Shown here one piece after another: positions 1-8,600 of a stretch of DNA of 14,119 nt. The notes beneath the pieces are model-generated. The model had not been told where the DNA came from, ran no database searches, and saw nothing but the letters and a program-made list of their open reading frames with translations. Location: assembly GCA_028565715.1 (NCBI GenBank), contig JAOXYC010094446.1, forward strand, positions 1-14,119, given 5' to 3'. How positions within the stretch are numbered: the first letter of the stretch is position 1; every line of letters starts with the position of its first letter. Source of the DNA: Phoronis pallida (lineage: Eukaryota > Phoronida > Phoronidae). The translations under genes and the position numbers were made by a program.

Positions 1-1877
1 TTCACTCAATGCTAGAGCCTCACATCCAAAAATGAGAACAGGTTGGCAAGAGGTCTTATACAGCATCGTCTTAGTACTAGAATTCAGCCCTGGGTAACTC
101 AGACCACTTCCGAGTAATCGAAGAAGAAACAGAACAGAAAAGGTCCAAGTTTTCCCCCTTGATTGTCTACGTCATGAAAAATGAGTCCCACCAACAAGCT
201 GCTACCGTTTTAGAAAACGGGTACAGCGTTTTCAACGACGACCCATTTATTGCCCAACAGATCGCACGGTTTTATCTTTTCTCCAGTTATACCAATTTTG
301 GAGACGCTCTGAAGTACGCCGAGAAAGGATTAGCAAAGAAACAAGACAGTTCGTACTTTCATGATACACATGGTCAAGTTTTTAAGCTGCACTTGTTCAA
401 AGTTACATCAGATTTGAAAAAAGGCAAGGTGAGTTCAGAGGACGCTTTACAAGCCATACTGTTAGCATTGAAGGCAATCAAAGCCTTTCAGAATGCCCAG
501 CAATGTTGTAAAAAAGAATCCTACCATGGTCTCATAAACATGTCTGGTTATGTTGGAGAACTGGAAACAACAAGCAAACTCCTGGATTTCTTGAAACGAG
601 TTGAAGACTTAGACAAAGATGGATGCCTCAATAAATTTCTTGTTGATCCTAAATACTTCCCAGAGTCACTTTCTGTCTGGAAAAACGTTAAGGGAGACAA
701 TCTGATATTAAAACTCAAGTCTATTGGAACAAAGGTGCAGCATACACTTGAAGACGTAGAAGACTTAGAGAGTCAGTTAAGAGAAGAATACTTAGATGCA
801 GTTCAACTTTCTCAATGGCGCTTTAATCAGCGAGAAATTGCTAAATACAAAAGAAGTTTACAACATTTCTTCGGTGAAAAAAGTAATACAGTTCCAGAAA
901 ATCTCGATGAAACGGGGAAGTGCGGGAGTTCATTTTCTAGCATGATAAAAGCCCAGGGCACCAGAGACATGTCGATTGCTGAGTTGCAAGCGGTATGTTC
1001 TCTAATGAATGCAAACTTGAAATCTGAGTGCACAGCTATTAAAGACGTGATGATTCTCCTTGGTGCAAACGTGCTTCTTTCTACAAAGTGGAAATCTCAA
1101 CCCAAAGACACCAAGTTCTCCCAGATGGTCAAATGGAGCCACCAACTTTACGAAGGAAGAGGAACTCTCCCTAGTATCCCTATTTGCCTCGAGCCATACC
1201 TCTTCTACGTCATGCTTAATTGGCCTCGTTTCGACAATCAAGGCGCAATCATGGATTAAATGCCTTCCCCACTGAAGGATGTCATCAAGCAGTGGAAAAA
1301 CAAGTATGACAAAAAGTTCCCATTTCTCAAGCGTGATGAAGGTTTCAGCTATGGAATTAAGCAAAAAACCGTTTTTTTCATTACAAAAGGCTCCGAGATG
1401 GAACGATACAGTTACAACACAGATTTTAATTATCACGGCCACAACTTTTGGCAGTCGAAAGAGGTGAGGGAAAGTCTTTATCAGTTTGAAGGTCTTGTCA
1501 CTGATAAATTGGCTATTGTTGAATTGCGATGCGGTTGGAAAGACCAGACACTGTTGATCCCGTCAGCCGTCCCTGCAAAATACCATACATGGTGTCATAA
1601 GAAGGTTTACTTCTACATTGGTTTCACATGGTCCGGGCCTATGGCTTATGGCCTATCGAAGAATCCAGCACCAGTTGACGACATCAAGCAAGAGTTACCG
1701 CTGCAACTGCAACCAGAAGAGGTTCATCAAGATGACCAAAATGCAAGTGTTTGCAGTGTGGGCAATTCTCCAACTTATGCTGCTGCTGCTTCAATGGAAG
1801 CTTATGCTACTTCTGGTGAAACTAAATCTACAGAATTTAAGGAGGTGAAACGGAAGCGAAAGAAGTCTGGTAAGTGA
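1..1877 (+). pseudogene. SAMD9/SAMD9L-like protein, C-terminal part, disrupted reading frame
   Basis: The frame that is open from position 81 encodes the C-terminal region of the SAMD9/SAMD9L family, large cytosolic proteins linked in vertebrates to antiviral translation control. It starts with a TPR-like segment (PFIAQQIARFYL, then ALKYAEKGL and SSYFHDTHGQVFK at about 200-400). A long helical middle follows, and then the OB-fold-like end with FYIGFTWSGPMAY near 1611-1650, which resembles the conserved FYxGF-x3-GPxAY end of the family. An acidic/Pro stretch and a basic tail (VKRKRKKSGK) come last. A TAA at 1257-1259 interrupts the domain in frame; coding resumes at once in the same frame. Upstream, this frame has stops at 33, 72 and 78, while frame 2 is open from position 2 to a TAA at 95, which suggests a frameshift near 80-95. 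The family is about 1,500 residues and the N-terminal two thirds is outside the window. No ATG start belongs here, since the frame enters from upstream. Family call is confident; pseudogene status is inferred from the two lesions. Confidence 0.8.
1257..1259 (+). other. in-frame TAA splitting the SAMD9-like ORF
   Basis: The codons before this stop (about 359 from the last upstream frame-2/frame-3 junction) and the 205 codons after it share one frame, directly adjoining with no intron-like signals between them. The residues on both sides belong to one continuous family region, so the TAA is best read as a nonsense lesion. A base-call error or a segregating allele cannot be excluded. Confidence 0.85.
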
Positions 1878-1900
1878 AATATACTGAACGTCATCTTATG

Positions 1901-2235
1901 CATCGCTACTTACGAATGAAAAATCATCACCTATTGCATGAGGTCAATTGTGTTGGAATGCTTATGACAATTTGCATTCTTACATTCACCTGAACAAGTG
2001 AATACATTCACTTCTTCTGGAATTTTCCATACAGACGGCCAAGGTGACTCGATAAAATATGTTGACGGGTCACCAAGATAACTGAGATCAACTGTTACGT
2101 GTTCACATCGTGTTTCCGATAACGAATGAAGGTGGCAACAAGAATTGGCAACGAAATATAAGCAAATTGTGTAAAAGAAACGAATGACTTGTTGTACTTC
2201 ATTAATTGATAATTCTGCATTCCTAAGTAGCGATG
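1901..2235. repeat. short inverted repeat pair (18 bp arms)
   Basis: Positions 1901-1918 and 2218-2235 are reverse complements with one mismatch (core CATCGCTACTTA). The arms enclose about 300 bp that contains most of the antisense TGF-beta-like ORF. The pair could be the ends of a small insertion, but no target-site duplication is evident next to it. Confidence 0.5.
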
Positions 2236-2320
2236 TATGAGTTAAATGAAATATTAGCATATCCCCATTTATGGTTACTACATCACATCGAAACTGATAC
2301 ACCTTTAAAAAGTAGGTCAA
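1931..2320 (-). CDS. antisense ORF with weak TGF-beta-ligand-like cysteine pattern
   Basis: This 129-codon minus-strand ORF is Cys-rich in its second half. It shows C-EHVTVDLSYLG, then FIESP, then VFTCSGEC followed by HSNTIDLMQ. In TGF-beta/BMP ligands the mature domain has a Cys, a V-D/S-F/L-x-D/Y-LG strand, W-I-x-x-P, then C-x-G-x-C and N-x-T-x-x-x-(I/V)-(V/M)-Q, so the order of elements agrees. Spacing between the first Cys and C-x-G-x-C is 36 here against roughly 29 in typical BMPs, the GW-x-x-WI motif is lost, and a stop follows LMQ where the domain should continue to CC-x-P. It could be a decayed exon or a chance ORF. No promoter, signal peptide or partner exon was found. Confidence 0.2.
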   Translation of the reverse strand: MTYFLKVYQFRCDVVTINGDMLIFHLTHTSLLRNAELSINEVQQVIRFFYTICLYFVANSCCHLHSLSETRCEHVTVDLSYLGDPSTYFIESPWPSVWKIPEEVNVFTCSGECKNANCHKHSNTIDLMQ

Positions 2321-2531
2321 GCGTCTTCAAATACAATTTAAAACACGGCTGTGTAGTGTTGAGTTTGTGTTTATAAACCCACTTTAATTGAATACATGTA
2401 CATTATATTTTTAGGAAAACATTCTGTAACTGTTTTCGCTATGATAAATAGATTTGAAAGTTCGAGATTTTATACCATCGTTTTTAAGAACCACAGCATA
2501 CTAGTAACTTCAACTGTGTTTTGCTTTTTAG

Positions 2532-2575
2532 GAAAAAAAGTCGACTTGAACGTGGATCGCGTAAGACAGTTTTGA
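2532..2575 (+). CDS. possible last exon of the SAMD9-like gene
   Basis: The SAMD9-like frame ends in TCTG|GTAAGTGA at 1866-1877, a strong splice donor whose GT is at 1870-1871, so the TGA at 1875 may lie in an intron. A pyrimidine-rich acceptor (TTTTGCTTTTTAG) ends at 2531. Joining position 1869 to 2532 keeps the phase (1 nt + 2 nt) and adds G-KKVDLNVDRVRQF before a TGA at 2573-2575. This is only a splice-signal argument; the tail has no recognisable domain, and the unspliced end at 1877 is an equally simple reading. Confidence 0.25.
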
Positions 2576-3001
2576 GAGAAGAGAACAGGTATGTCGACGG
2601 CCACTCACACAAACATTGTTCATCAACATCGATCTCTTGACGGCACACTAGTCCATTCATCTTTGGAAAAATCCTCGGCACGAAAAGATAATCAAAAACG
2701 TTTACATCTAGTTTACGTAAAAAAAAAGCAATTGTGAGAAATGCACATTTTTGAACGAGTTTGTTCATGTGTCATGTGTAATTGCATTGATATCATAAGG
2801 ATGAATGCACAACAGAAACAAGTCTAAATAAGAAAAATTTTCGATTATTTTTTGAACTTTTTTTGCAAAAGATTACATTCTTGATGGGTGCGATCCTATG
2901 CCTTGCTGACACTATGCATATTTTACAACAATTTTGATACAAAATACTAGTTCAATGTTGGTAGAATAAACACCGTAATGTGTCGAGGATTATTATTACT
3001 A

Positions 3002-3351
3002 TTAAAGATGCTGTCTCCTCGTTGGTGAGGATCTGGGGTCAAAATTCAATAAACTAAAAAATGTGTGTATGAGTCCTCTGTTGAATATAATTTACCTGCA
3101 TCATAGTCATAAAATTCAAAAAAATTCGGTAAAGGGGTAAATTTGAGCTTTTTATCCTAAAAAAGTGTAACTTTCGAAAACCTTTTTTTGGATACAAGTA
3201 TCTCAAATTTACCTCTTTACCGATTTTTTGATTTTTTTGACTATGATGCAAGTTAATAATATTCATCAAAGGACTCATACACAACATATCTAGTTGATTT
3301 GAATTTTGACCCCAAATCCTCACCAACGAGGAGACAGTATCAGATCTTTAA
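3002..3351. mobile_element. TTAA-flanked foldback element 1 (MITE-like)
   Basis: TTAA at 3002-3005 and 3348-3351 bracket a 342-bp palindromic element (3006-3347). Left end AGAT-G-CTGTCTCCTCGTTGG pairs with the right end, which reads CCAACGAGGAGACAG-TATCAG-ATCT, so the arms match except for a few extra bases near the right tip. Complementarity continues inward (TTGGTGAGGAT / ATCCTCACCAA, GGGGTCAAAATTCAA / TTGAATTTTGACCCC, then CATCATAGTCA / TGACTATGATG). No transposase ORF is present. TTAA duplications are characteristic of the piggyBac superfamily, so a non-autonomous piggyBac-type origin is inferred. The minus-strand ORF at 3054-3326 is a by-product of the palindrome. Confidence 0.8.
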
Positions 3352-4987
3352 AAAGAAACTTTTAAAATCTACAAATTCGATAAAAGAGAATTTCAACCAA
3401 AACGGCCAGATTTTCTGAATTATAAACATTTAGTAACCAAACGGTTCAAAGTATGAAACCTTTATACTTCATTCACGTTATCGACATGCATTAATTGAAG
3501 TGCTTCAAGCAACACAAATATATTGTTTTAATTACGGAACGAGCCTTCCACATAACCTTGATATCAATTATCATTGAACACTATTTTGTAGTGGATTTTG
3601 ACTGTCTTTATCGTTATTTCTTCGTACCTTTAGAAAAACTCTTTTTTCAGCATCCATGCTGTAGGAGTCAAAAACCACTACAAAATTGTGTTCATGAAAC
3701 TTGCCTAAAAGAAGCACCTCTATCTAGATAGATATTTCAACTTTAATGTCAGTATTACTACATTTTCAGATGACATCTCCTTTAAGTAAAAATCAAGGAC
3801 TGAAGATTTAGACGGACCTTTTTGAGGGACGCCGTCCAGCTTTATTGCAAAAAACTTAACGGGAACGAAAACCAGAATTTGGAAGTTCGCAACATATTGT
3901 CTTTCAAAGCCGATACTCTATCGGATGTTTTATCATATGCGTTCTGATGAGAAATAATTGATAACGATTTACTTTCTCTAGTTATGTATATTATAATGAT
4001 AAATTTCTATATTTTTGTTTATTTTAAAAGCACTTTGTTATTTTTGTTTTGTATTTTTGGAACCGAGTTTCCGGTGCCTGTTCTTAGCCAACATTGGATT
4101 TGTAACACTATGTGTGGGAAAGGATTTTTTTTATTGTTACATTTAATTTGAAATTCAATTTGTGAAGAAAGATTGTTTATTATTATGTGAAAATTATTGC
4201 CCATGCAATGTCGCGTATTGGTATAATCGTAACTAATGATTGAGTTTTTATATTTCAAAATCTAAATGTAAAAATATCACATGAAATAGGGAGAGATAAA
4301 ATTGGAAGTGTACAAAAAATACTTTGATAGTCCTTTTTTAAAAATGCAACCGTTGTTCTATATCTGTAAATATCTTTCTGCTTGAATACTATAAAGGAAT
4401 TAATGTTGAAATAAAACAAGTGTCATCTTTTTTTAATCAAAAATACATTGACCTAAGTTTGGCGATTTAGGCTATTTTTGCACTTTTTGAATATTGATAT
4501 TTTATCCTCAATGAGTGGTCAAATCTTCATGAATATTTTTATAAAGATATACTTGTTTAAAAGCGTTGGAAGACGGGAAACGGGTCTCAGATTTTTGATT
4601 AAGTCCTAGTTGCTGAGCTATAAAGCTTCTGAAATGGAGACTTTCCTTTAAAAAATAAACAGGAAAGCTTTAAAATTGAATAGTTTTGTGACCCGTGATC
4701 CTTGAAACAATCGCCGTAGCCTTTAACAAACGTAAAGTGCTATGTTTTACCAATAATTCACGTTCACTGTTTGCAGACAACATAAACAACCAGAATATCG
4801 ATAATCTTTATTAATGAGGATTAAAGATCAGTCAGTCTGCGTTAAATACTCGCCTGACTGCACGGTTTCAAACAATGACGTTAAAAACTGTTGCACAGAT
4901 GGTCGCCAAAGCAGATCAGTCTTCAAACCTCAGCGATTTTTCTACCTCATCTAGACGTGTACTATTCAATTAGCAGAGGCATTCGGT
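3352..4987. other. intergenic region upstream of the channel gene
   Basis: About 1.6 kb of AT-rich DNA. The plus-strand ORF at 3495-3731 and the minus-strand ORF at 4019-4258 look non-coding: no domain and biased low-complexity composition. AATAAA-type strings (for example near 4409) occur but cannot be tied to a transcript. The last few hundred bases must hold the promoter and 5' UTR of the channel gene; I see no convincing TATA or initiator to place the start of transcription. Confidence 0.5.
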
Positions 4988-5035
4988 ATGTGTACGATTT
5001 GCCATGGCGAGTACTTTGAGAGTCCTGTCAGTTAG
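4988..5035 (+). other. upstream ORF 1 (15 codons) in the channel 5' leader
   Basis: ATG at 4988 opens a 15-codon frame (MCTICHGEYFESPVS) that ends at TAG 5033-5035, before the main start. Its start context (GGTATGT) is weak. It overlaps upstream ORF 2 in another frame. Whether it lies in the mRNA depends on the unknown transcription start. Confidence 0.35.
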
Positions 5036-5063
5036 AAGGAAGCCAAGGTGTATAGAAAGGTGA
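5004..5063 (+). promoter_or_regulatory. upstream ORF 2 with optimal Kozak start, in frame with the channel ORF
   Basis: GCCATGG at 5001-5007 is an ideal animal start context. It opens a 19-codon frame (MASTLRVLSVRRKPRCIER) that stops at TGA 5061-5063. The main ATG at 5088 lies in the same frame 24 nt past that TGA. If the transcript includes this region, ribosomes would be expected to use it first and reach the channel start by leaky scanning, reinitiation or readthrough of the UGA-C stop. This is an inference from sequence context. Confidence 0.45.
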
Positions 5064-5087
5064 CCTGGTTTACTCAATTGCCTCAAG

Positions 5088-5682
5088 ATGCCCATTGGAA
5101 TAATGAACCGACGGAATTCTAGTCAGTCTTATAAACTGTCTGATGTGAACGACGACTCCTCACTCAGGGAGAAAGAGATTCATACGAAATTTACACGTCT
5201 GGAAAAACCACAGGTTCTGCCGCACCCAACTTGGCAACAGTCTCATAACAAGCACGACAAAGACGGTACAAAACCTAAGAAAACTTTCAAAAATGAATTA
5301 AACAATTTCATTGACACCACGTCGGTCCATGGTCTTCCGCAGATTGTTAACGCAAGAAATTCGTTTTCTAGAGTTTTATGGACACTTGCGTACATCATAT
5401 GTTTTACGATTTTCGTTGTCAATGCTGTTCTACTTATCACAAGGTTTTTTGAACGTCCAGTAGAGACAAAAGTGACAGTTTCCTTCAGCAAAGAGACATC
5501 TTTTCCAAGCGTTACTTTATGTAACTTGAATCCAGTAAGACTTTCACAAATAAACAATAACCCTACTTTTGCCAGCGCACTGAAGCAGACGATGCCGGAG
5601 CTATCAGCAGATTTAGAAAAAAGCATCGTACAAGTGAAGACGGTTGTAGGAGAAAAGTTTTTCTCAATTCTCGAAAAAACAG
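5088..5682 (+). CDS. channel exon 1: N-terminus, HG motif, TM1
   Basis: Starts at ATG 5088, the first ATG after an in-frame TGA at 5061; a second in-frame ATG at 5103 is an alternative. The first 70 residues are polar and cytosolic. FIDTTSVHGLPQI carries the His-Gly pair that controls gating in DEG/ENaC channels. RVLWTLAYIICFTIFVVNAV and the next few residues form TM1. After it comes FPSVTLCNLNPVRLSQ, which matches the family signature F-P-(A/S)-V-T-(L/I)-C-N-x-N. The exon ends at AAAACAG|GTGAGA in phase 1 (one base of the next codon). In ASIC1 terms it stops after the first finger helices, just where the inserted modules begin. Reading past the donor meets a stop after six more codons. Confidence 0.92.
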
Positions 5683-8600
5683 GTGAGATACTTTTTTAAG
5701 CCTTCAGAAATGTTTAAAATAATTTTTAAACAGTTCCGAAAATAACACTTTCCCTGGAGGAGAATTTGAACAGAATACTCGTTAAGTACGTTTTTTATCG
5801 TTACCCCGGCGACTTATTTATCAGGGAAAAAAATCTTGTTTCAATCTTTTAAAAGAGACAGTCTTCCATGTATGTTTTGCAAACTTTACCTGTGCTTTTA
5901 ATAATGCCTTTTTTAATAGATTGCCAAGATATTTAAAAAAAATTGTTGCTATGGAAACATTTGTCAAAGGCGAGTACCAAATTAAAAATGTCAGACTGAA
6001 CCCACTCCGTCGTTGAAAATCACAGACTGAAACAATCGCAGGAGGTCTTCCGGTTTTTTGCCTAAAGTAGGCGGCCGACCCGCAAGCAGACAGTGGAGTG
6101 ACGTCACCAACATACATTTAGCGATACCCGATTCTTGCGTAAAGAGAACAGACCATCGTTTGAGAGGGCCAATGTGAAAAACTAGGTTTAGGGTGGAATA
6201 AGCAACATTGAATTTATTGAAGGAAAATAACTAAAAATTATGTTAGAAGTCCGACAGCATTGAATTATATCATATAACAAACGTGTATCGATTTTCAGGC
6301 GTACTAGAAAAATAGTTTCAACATCAATTTTTCTTTTTACAACAACAGTTCCAACAACAGCAACAACAGTTCCAACAACGACTTTGACAACAGATCCAAC
6401 AACAACAGTTCTAATATTGACACCGACAATAGTACCAACGACAACCACAGCAATTCCAACAACGACAACGGTTCCAACGACATCAACAGCAGTCTTAACA
6501 ACAACAGCAGCAACAACAACAACAGCAGCAGTTCCAACGACTACCACAGTTCCAATAACATCAACATCAGTCCAAACAACAACAACAACAACAACACCAA
6601 TGACAACCACAACCACGGTTCCAACAACGACCTCATCTCCAACAACGACATCAACAACAATTCCAACAACAACATCAACAGTCCCAATAATAACAACAAC
6701 AACTATTCCAGATACAACGACTGAATCAGTTACAACCACAACCGAAGCTCTAACCACAGCAACAACAACGACAACCAGTCCTACAACAACAATAGCTGAA
6801 CAGTCGACTCTACCAGGTGTGTTTGTAGTATCTCTTCAAACTATTGTCTTTCATTTTAATAAAAGAAGGTGAAAATTTTTTCTGTCTTTTCAAAATTTAC
6901 CACTTTCGACCAGTAAAACCATACATTTCTTTTTAAGAGGACCATGCATAAATAATCTTTGGGATGTTCGTTATGGCTTCCCTATTTTCTTAAAACATTT
7001 CTCTGGTCTTGATGTTGCTAACGCCCTGTGAAAATTAGAACCCATTTCTTTCAGACAAAAAGTTTTTACCGATATAATTTATTTAAAGAATTTTCAAAAT
7101 AAATGAAATGATATCTAGCTTTTGAGAAACCATGTTCCGAAGTTTATTTTTTCAAAACATGATAAGGAATCACGGAAGTCTTGCTTAAGTAATCAATTTC
7201 CCAAGCGTAGACAGTGTCAGAGGGTAAAACTATTTAGTATCATTGATATTTGAAAATGAGAGTATTTGGAATTCAAAATCTCCCACGTAACCTCATTGTC
7301 ACGTTGCTTTTAAAAGTTTCATTTCTTTTACCAGCTTCTCCTTTATCTTTTAAGGAAATAATTTATTCTCATTACCCCACATTCTATTTCTAGTTACTTG
7401 CACCCAGTACACAGATTCTTCCACACAGAAATCAATGTGCCTGGTCTTTAGAGAAGGTCTTGACTTCAGTTGGGACATGGCGGAGACTTATTGTGAAGAC
7501 AGAGGAGCACGGCTTATAACCGTGGAGAGTCCTCAGATGAAGAACGACTTCATACAGATGTGGTCTCAAGAGTAAGTGATCTATGATCGATCATTAAGAT
7601 GTGATATACCTTTACCTAAATCTATACTAAAAAAAATCCTCGTGATTATTGCACCGTAAAACTGTTCCATGTGGTCGTTGCTATTTTGAGGCTAAGGGCC
7701 GGGGTGTAAAATTTCCAACCGTTTAGATAAAAGGAATGTTTCTATCGAAAATCTCCCAACAGCTTCCAAATTTGATTCTAGCTCTTGGTTAATGGGGCTA
7801 CGCTATTACCGCCAGAGTGATGGAACTGGTGAATTCAGATGGGCGGACGGATCTGTACTTCAGTCGTACGACTACACTCACTGGAAGAGCGATGAGCCGG
7901 TCTTTAAAGATCTCACTTGCATGATTAGCGACCATACGGGACGTCTATGGAAGGCTCGGGACTGTCTGTCACCTGTTCCCTCTTTTATATGCGAGCGAGT
8001 CTACACAAGTAAGTACTAGATACCTGGTGATAGACGTTATATTCTTTTAATGAAGACAAATTGATCTCCTTAGTCGATTGGTCATAATTGTTGAAAGCAA
8101 TGAATACGTCACATACATGTAGTTCATTTTAAATTATGTGCATGTGCTTATTTCGGCGTGAAGTAAAGAAATCAAAACAAAGCAGGAAAACCAATCTCGT
8201 CCACGAGGAGTTGAACCCATGTTCTCTCTCTAACCAGACAAGGGTTTAAAGGACAGGACAACCATTTTTGAATGTAGTGTGTATAGGATGGTTGACAGTG
8301 CTATCATTGTGCTAGAAAAATCAATTTTGGTGAATTTTTTTTTTTTAATTTATTTTTGATAGTTTGATCAAATCTGTGATGTCATAATTAGTAAAATTGC
8401 TCCAAACACATTGGAAAAATACGTTTTTCCCAAATAATTTCAAGATTTGAACTCCAAACAAGAAAATTGCCAATTATGTTTAATGTAAGAATCCTAGCTA
8501 TGAATATATTTGGCTATGTTCTTGTTTGGAATTCAAATCTTGAAATTATTTGAGAAAAACGTATTTTTCCAATGTGTTTAGAGCAAATTCTACTAATTAT

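Larger units (their letters stand above)
1878..3001. other. intergenic region downstream of the SAMD9-like gene
   Basis: AT-rich DNA with no confident gene. It contains the small inverted repeat, the antisense TGF-beta-like ORF and the possible short exon listed separately. The antisense frame at 2484-2768 was inspected and shows no recognisable domain. Confidence 0.6.

Noticed and set aside
1002-1442. Minus-strand 146-codon ORF and smaller overlapping frames within the SAMD9-like region.
   Set aside because: Shadows of the plus-strand coding sequence; they run across the same region with no domain of their own.
3054-3326. Minus-strand ORF of 90 codons.
   Set aside because: It lies wholly within the palindromic TTAA element 1, where open frames arise from AT-rich repeat arms.
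3495-3731. Plus-strand ORF preceded inside by a good acceptor (CTTTTTTCAG at about 3642-3651) with a few Cys.
   Set aside because: No donor, domain or phase-compatible partner exon was found; composition looks like random AT-rich DNA.
4988-5035. The peptide CTICHGEYFESPV resembles the first half of a RING finger (C-x-x-C with PV strand).
   Set aside because: It is only 13 residues, ends in a stop at once, has no second half (C-x-H / C-x-x-C) on either side, and lies where the channel 5' leader is expected; likely coincidence.
5821-6117. Minus-strand 98-codon ORF in intron 1.
   Set aside because: No recognised domain, no splice context, and it is antisense inside an intron of a well-supported gene.
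6297-6316. Acceptor-like GATTTTCAG as an alternative start of the mucin exon.
   Set aside because: In the required phase 1 it reads GVLEK then a TAG stop, so it cannot extend the channel frame.
6188-6757. Long Val-rich (189 codons) and Leu-rich minus-strand ORFs.
   Set aside because: They are the reverse reading of the ACA/CAA repeat in the Thr-rich exon; the plus-strand reading has matching splice phases and neighbours.
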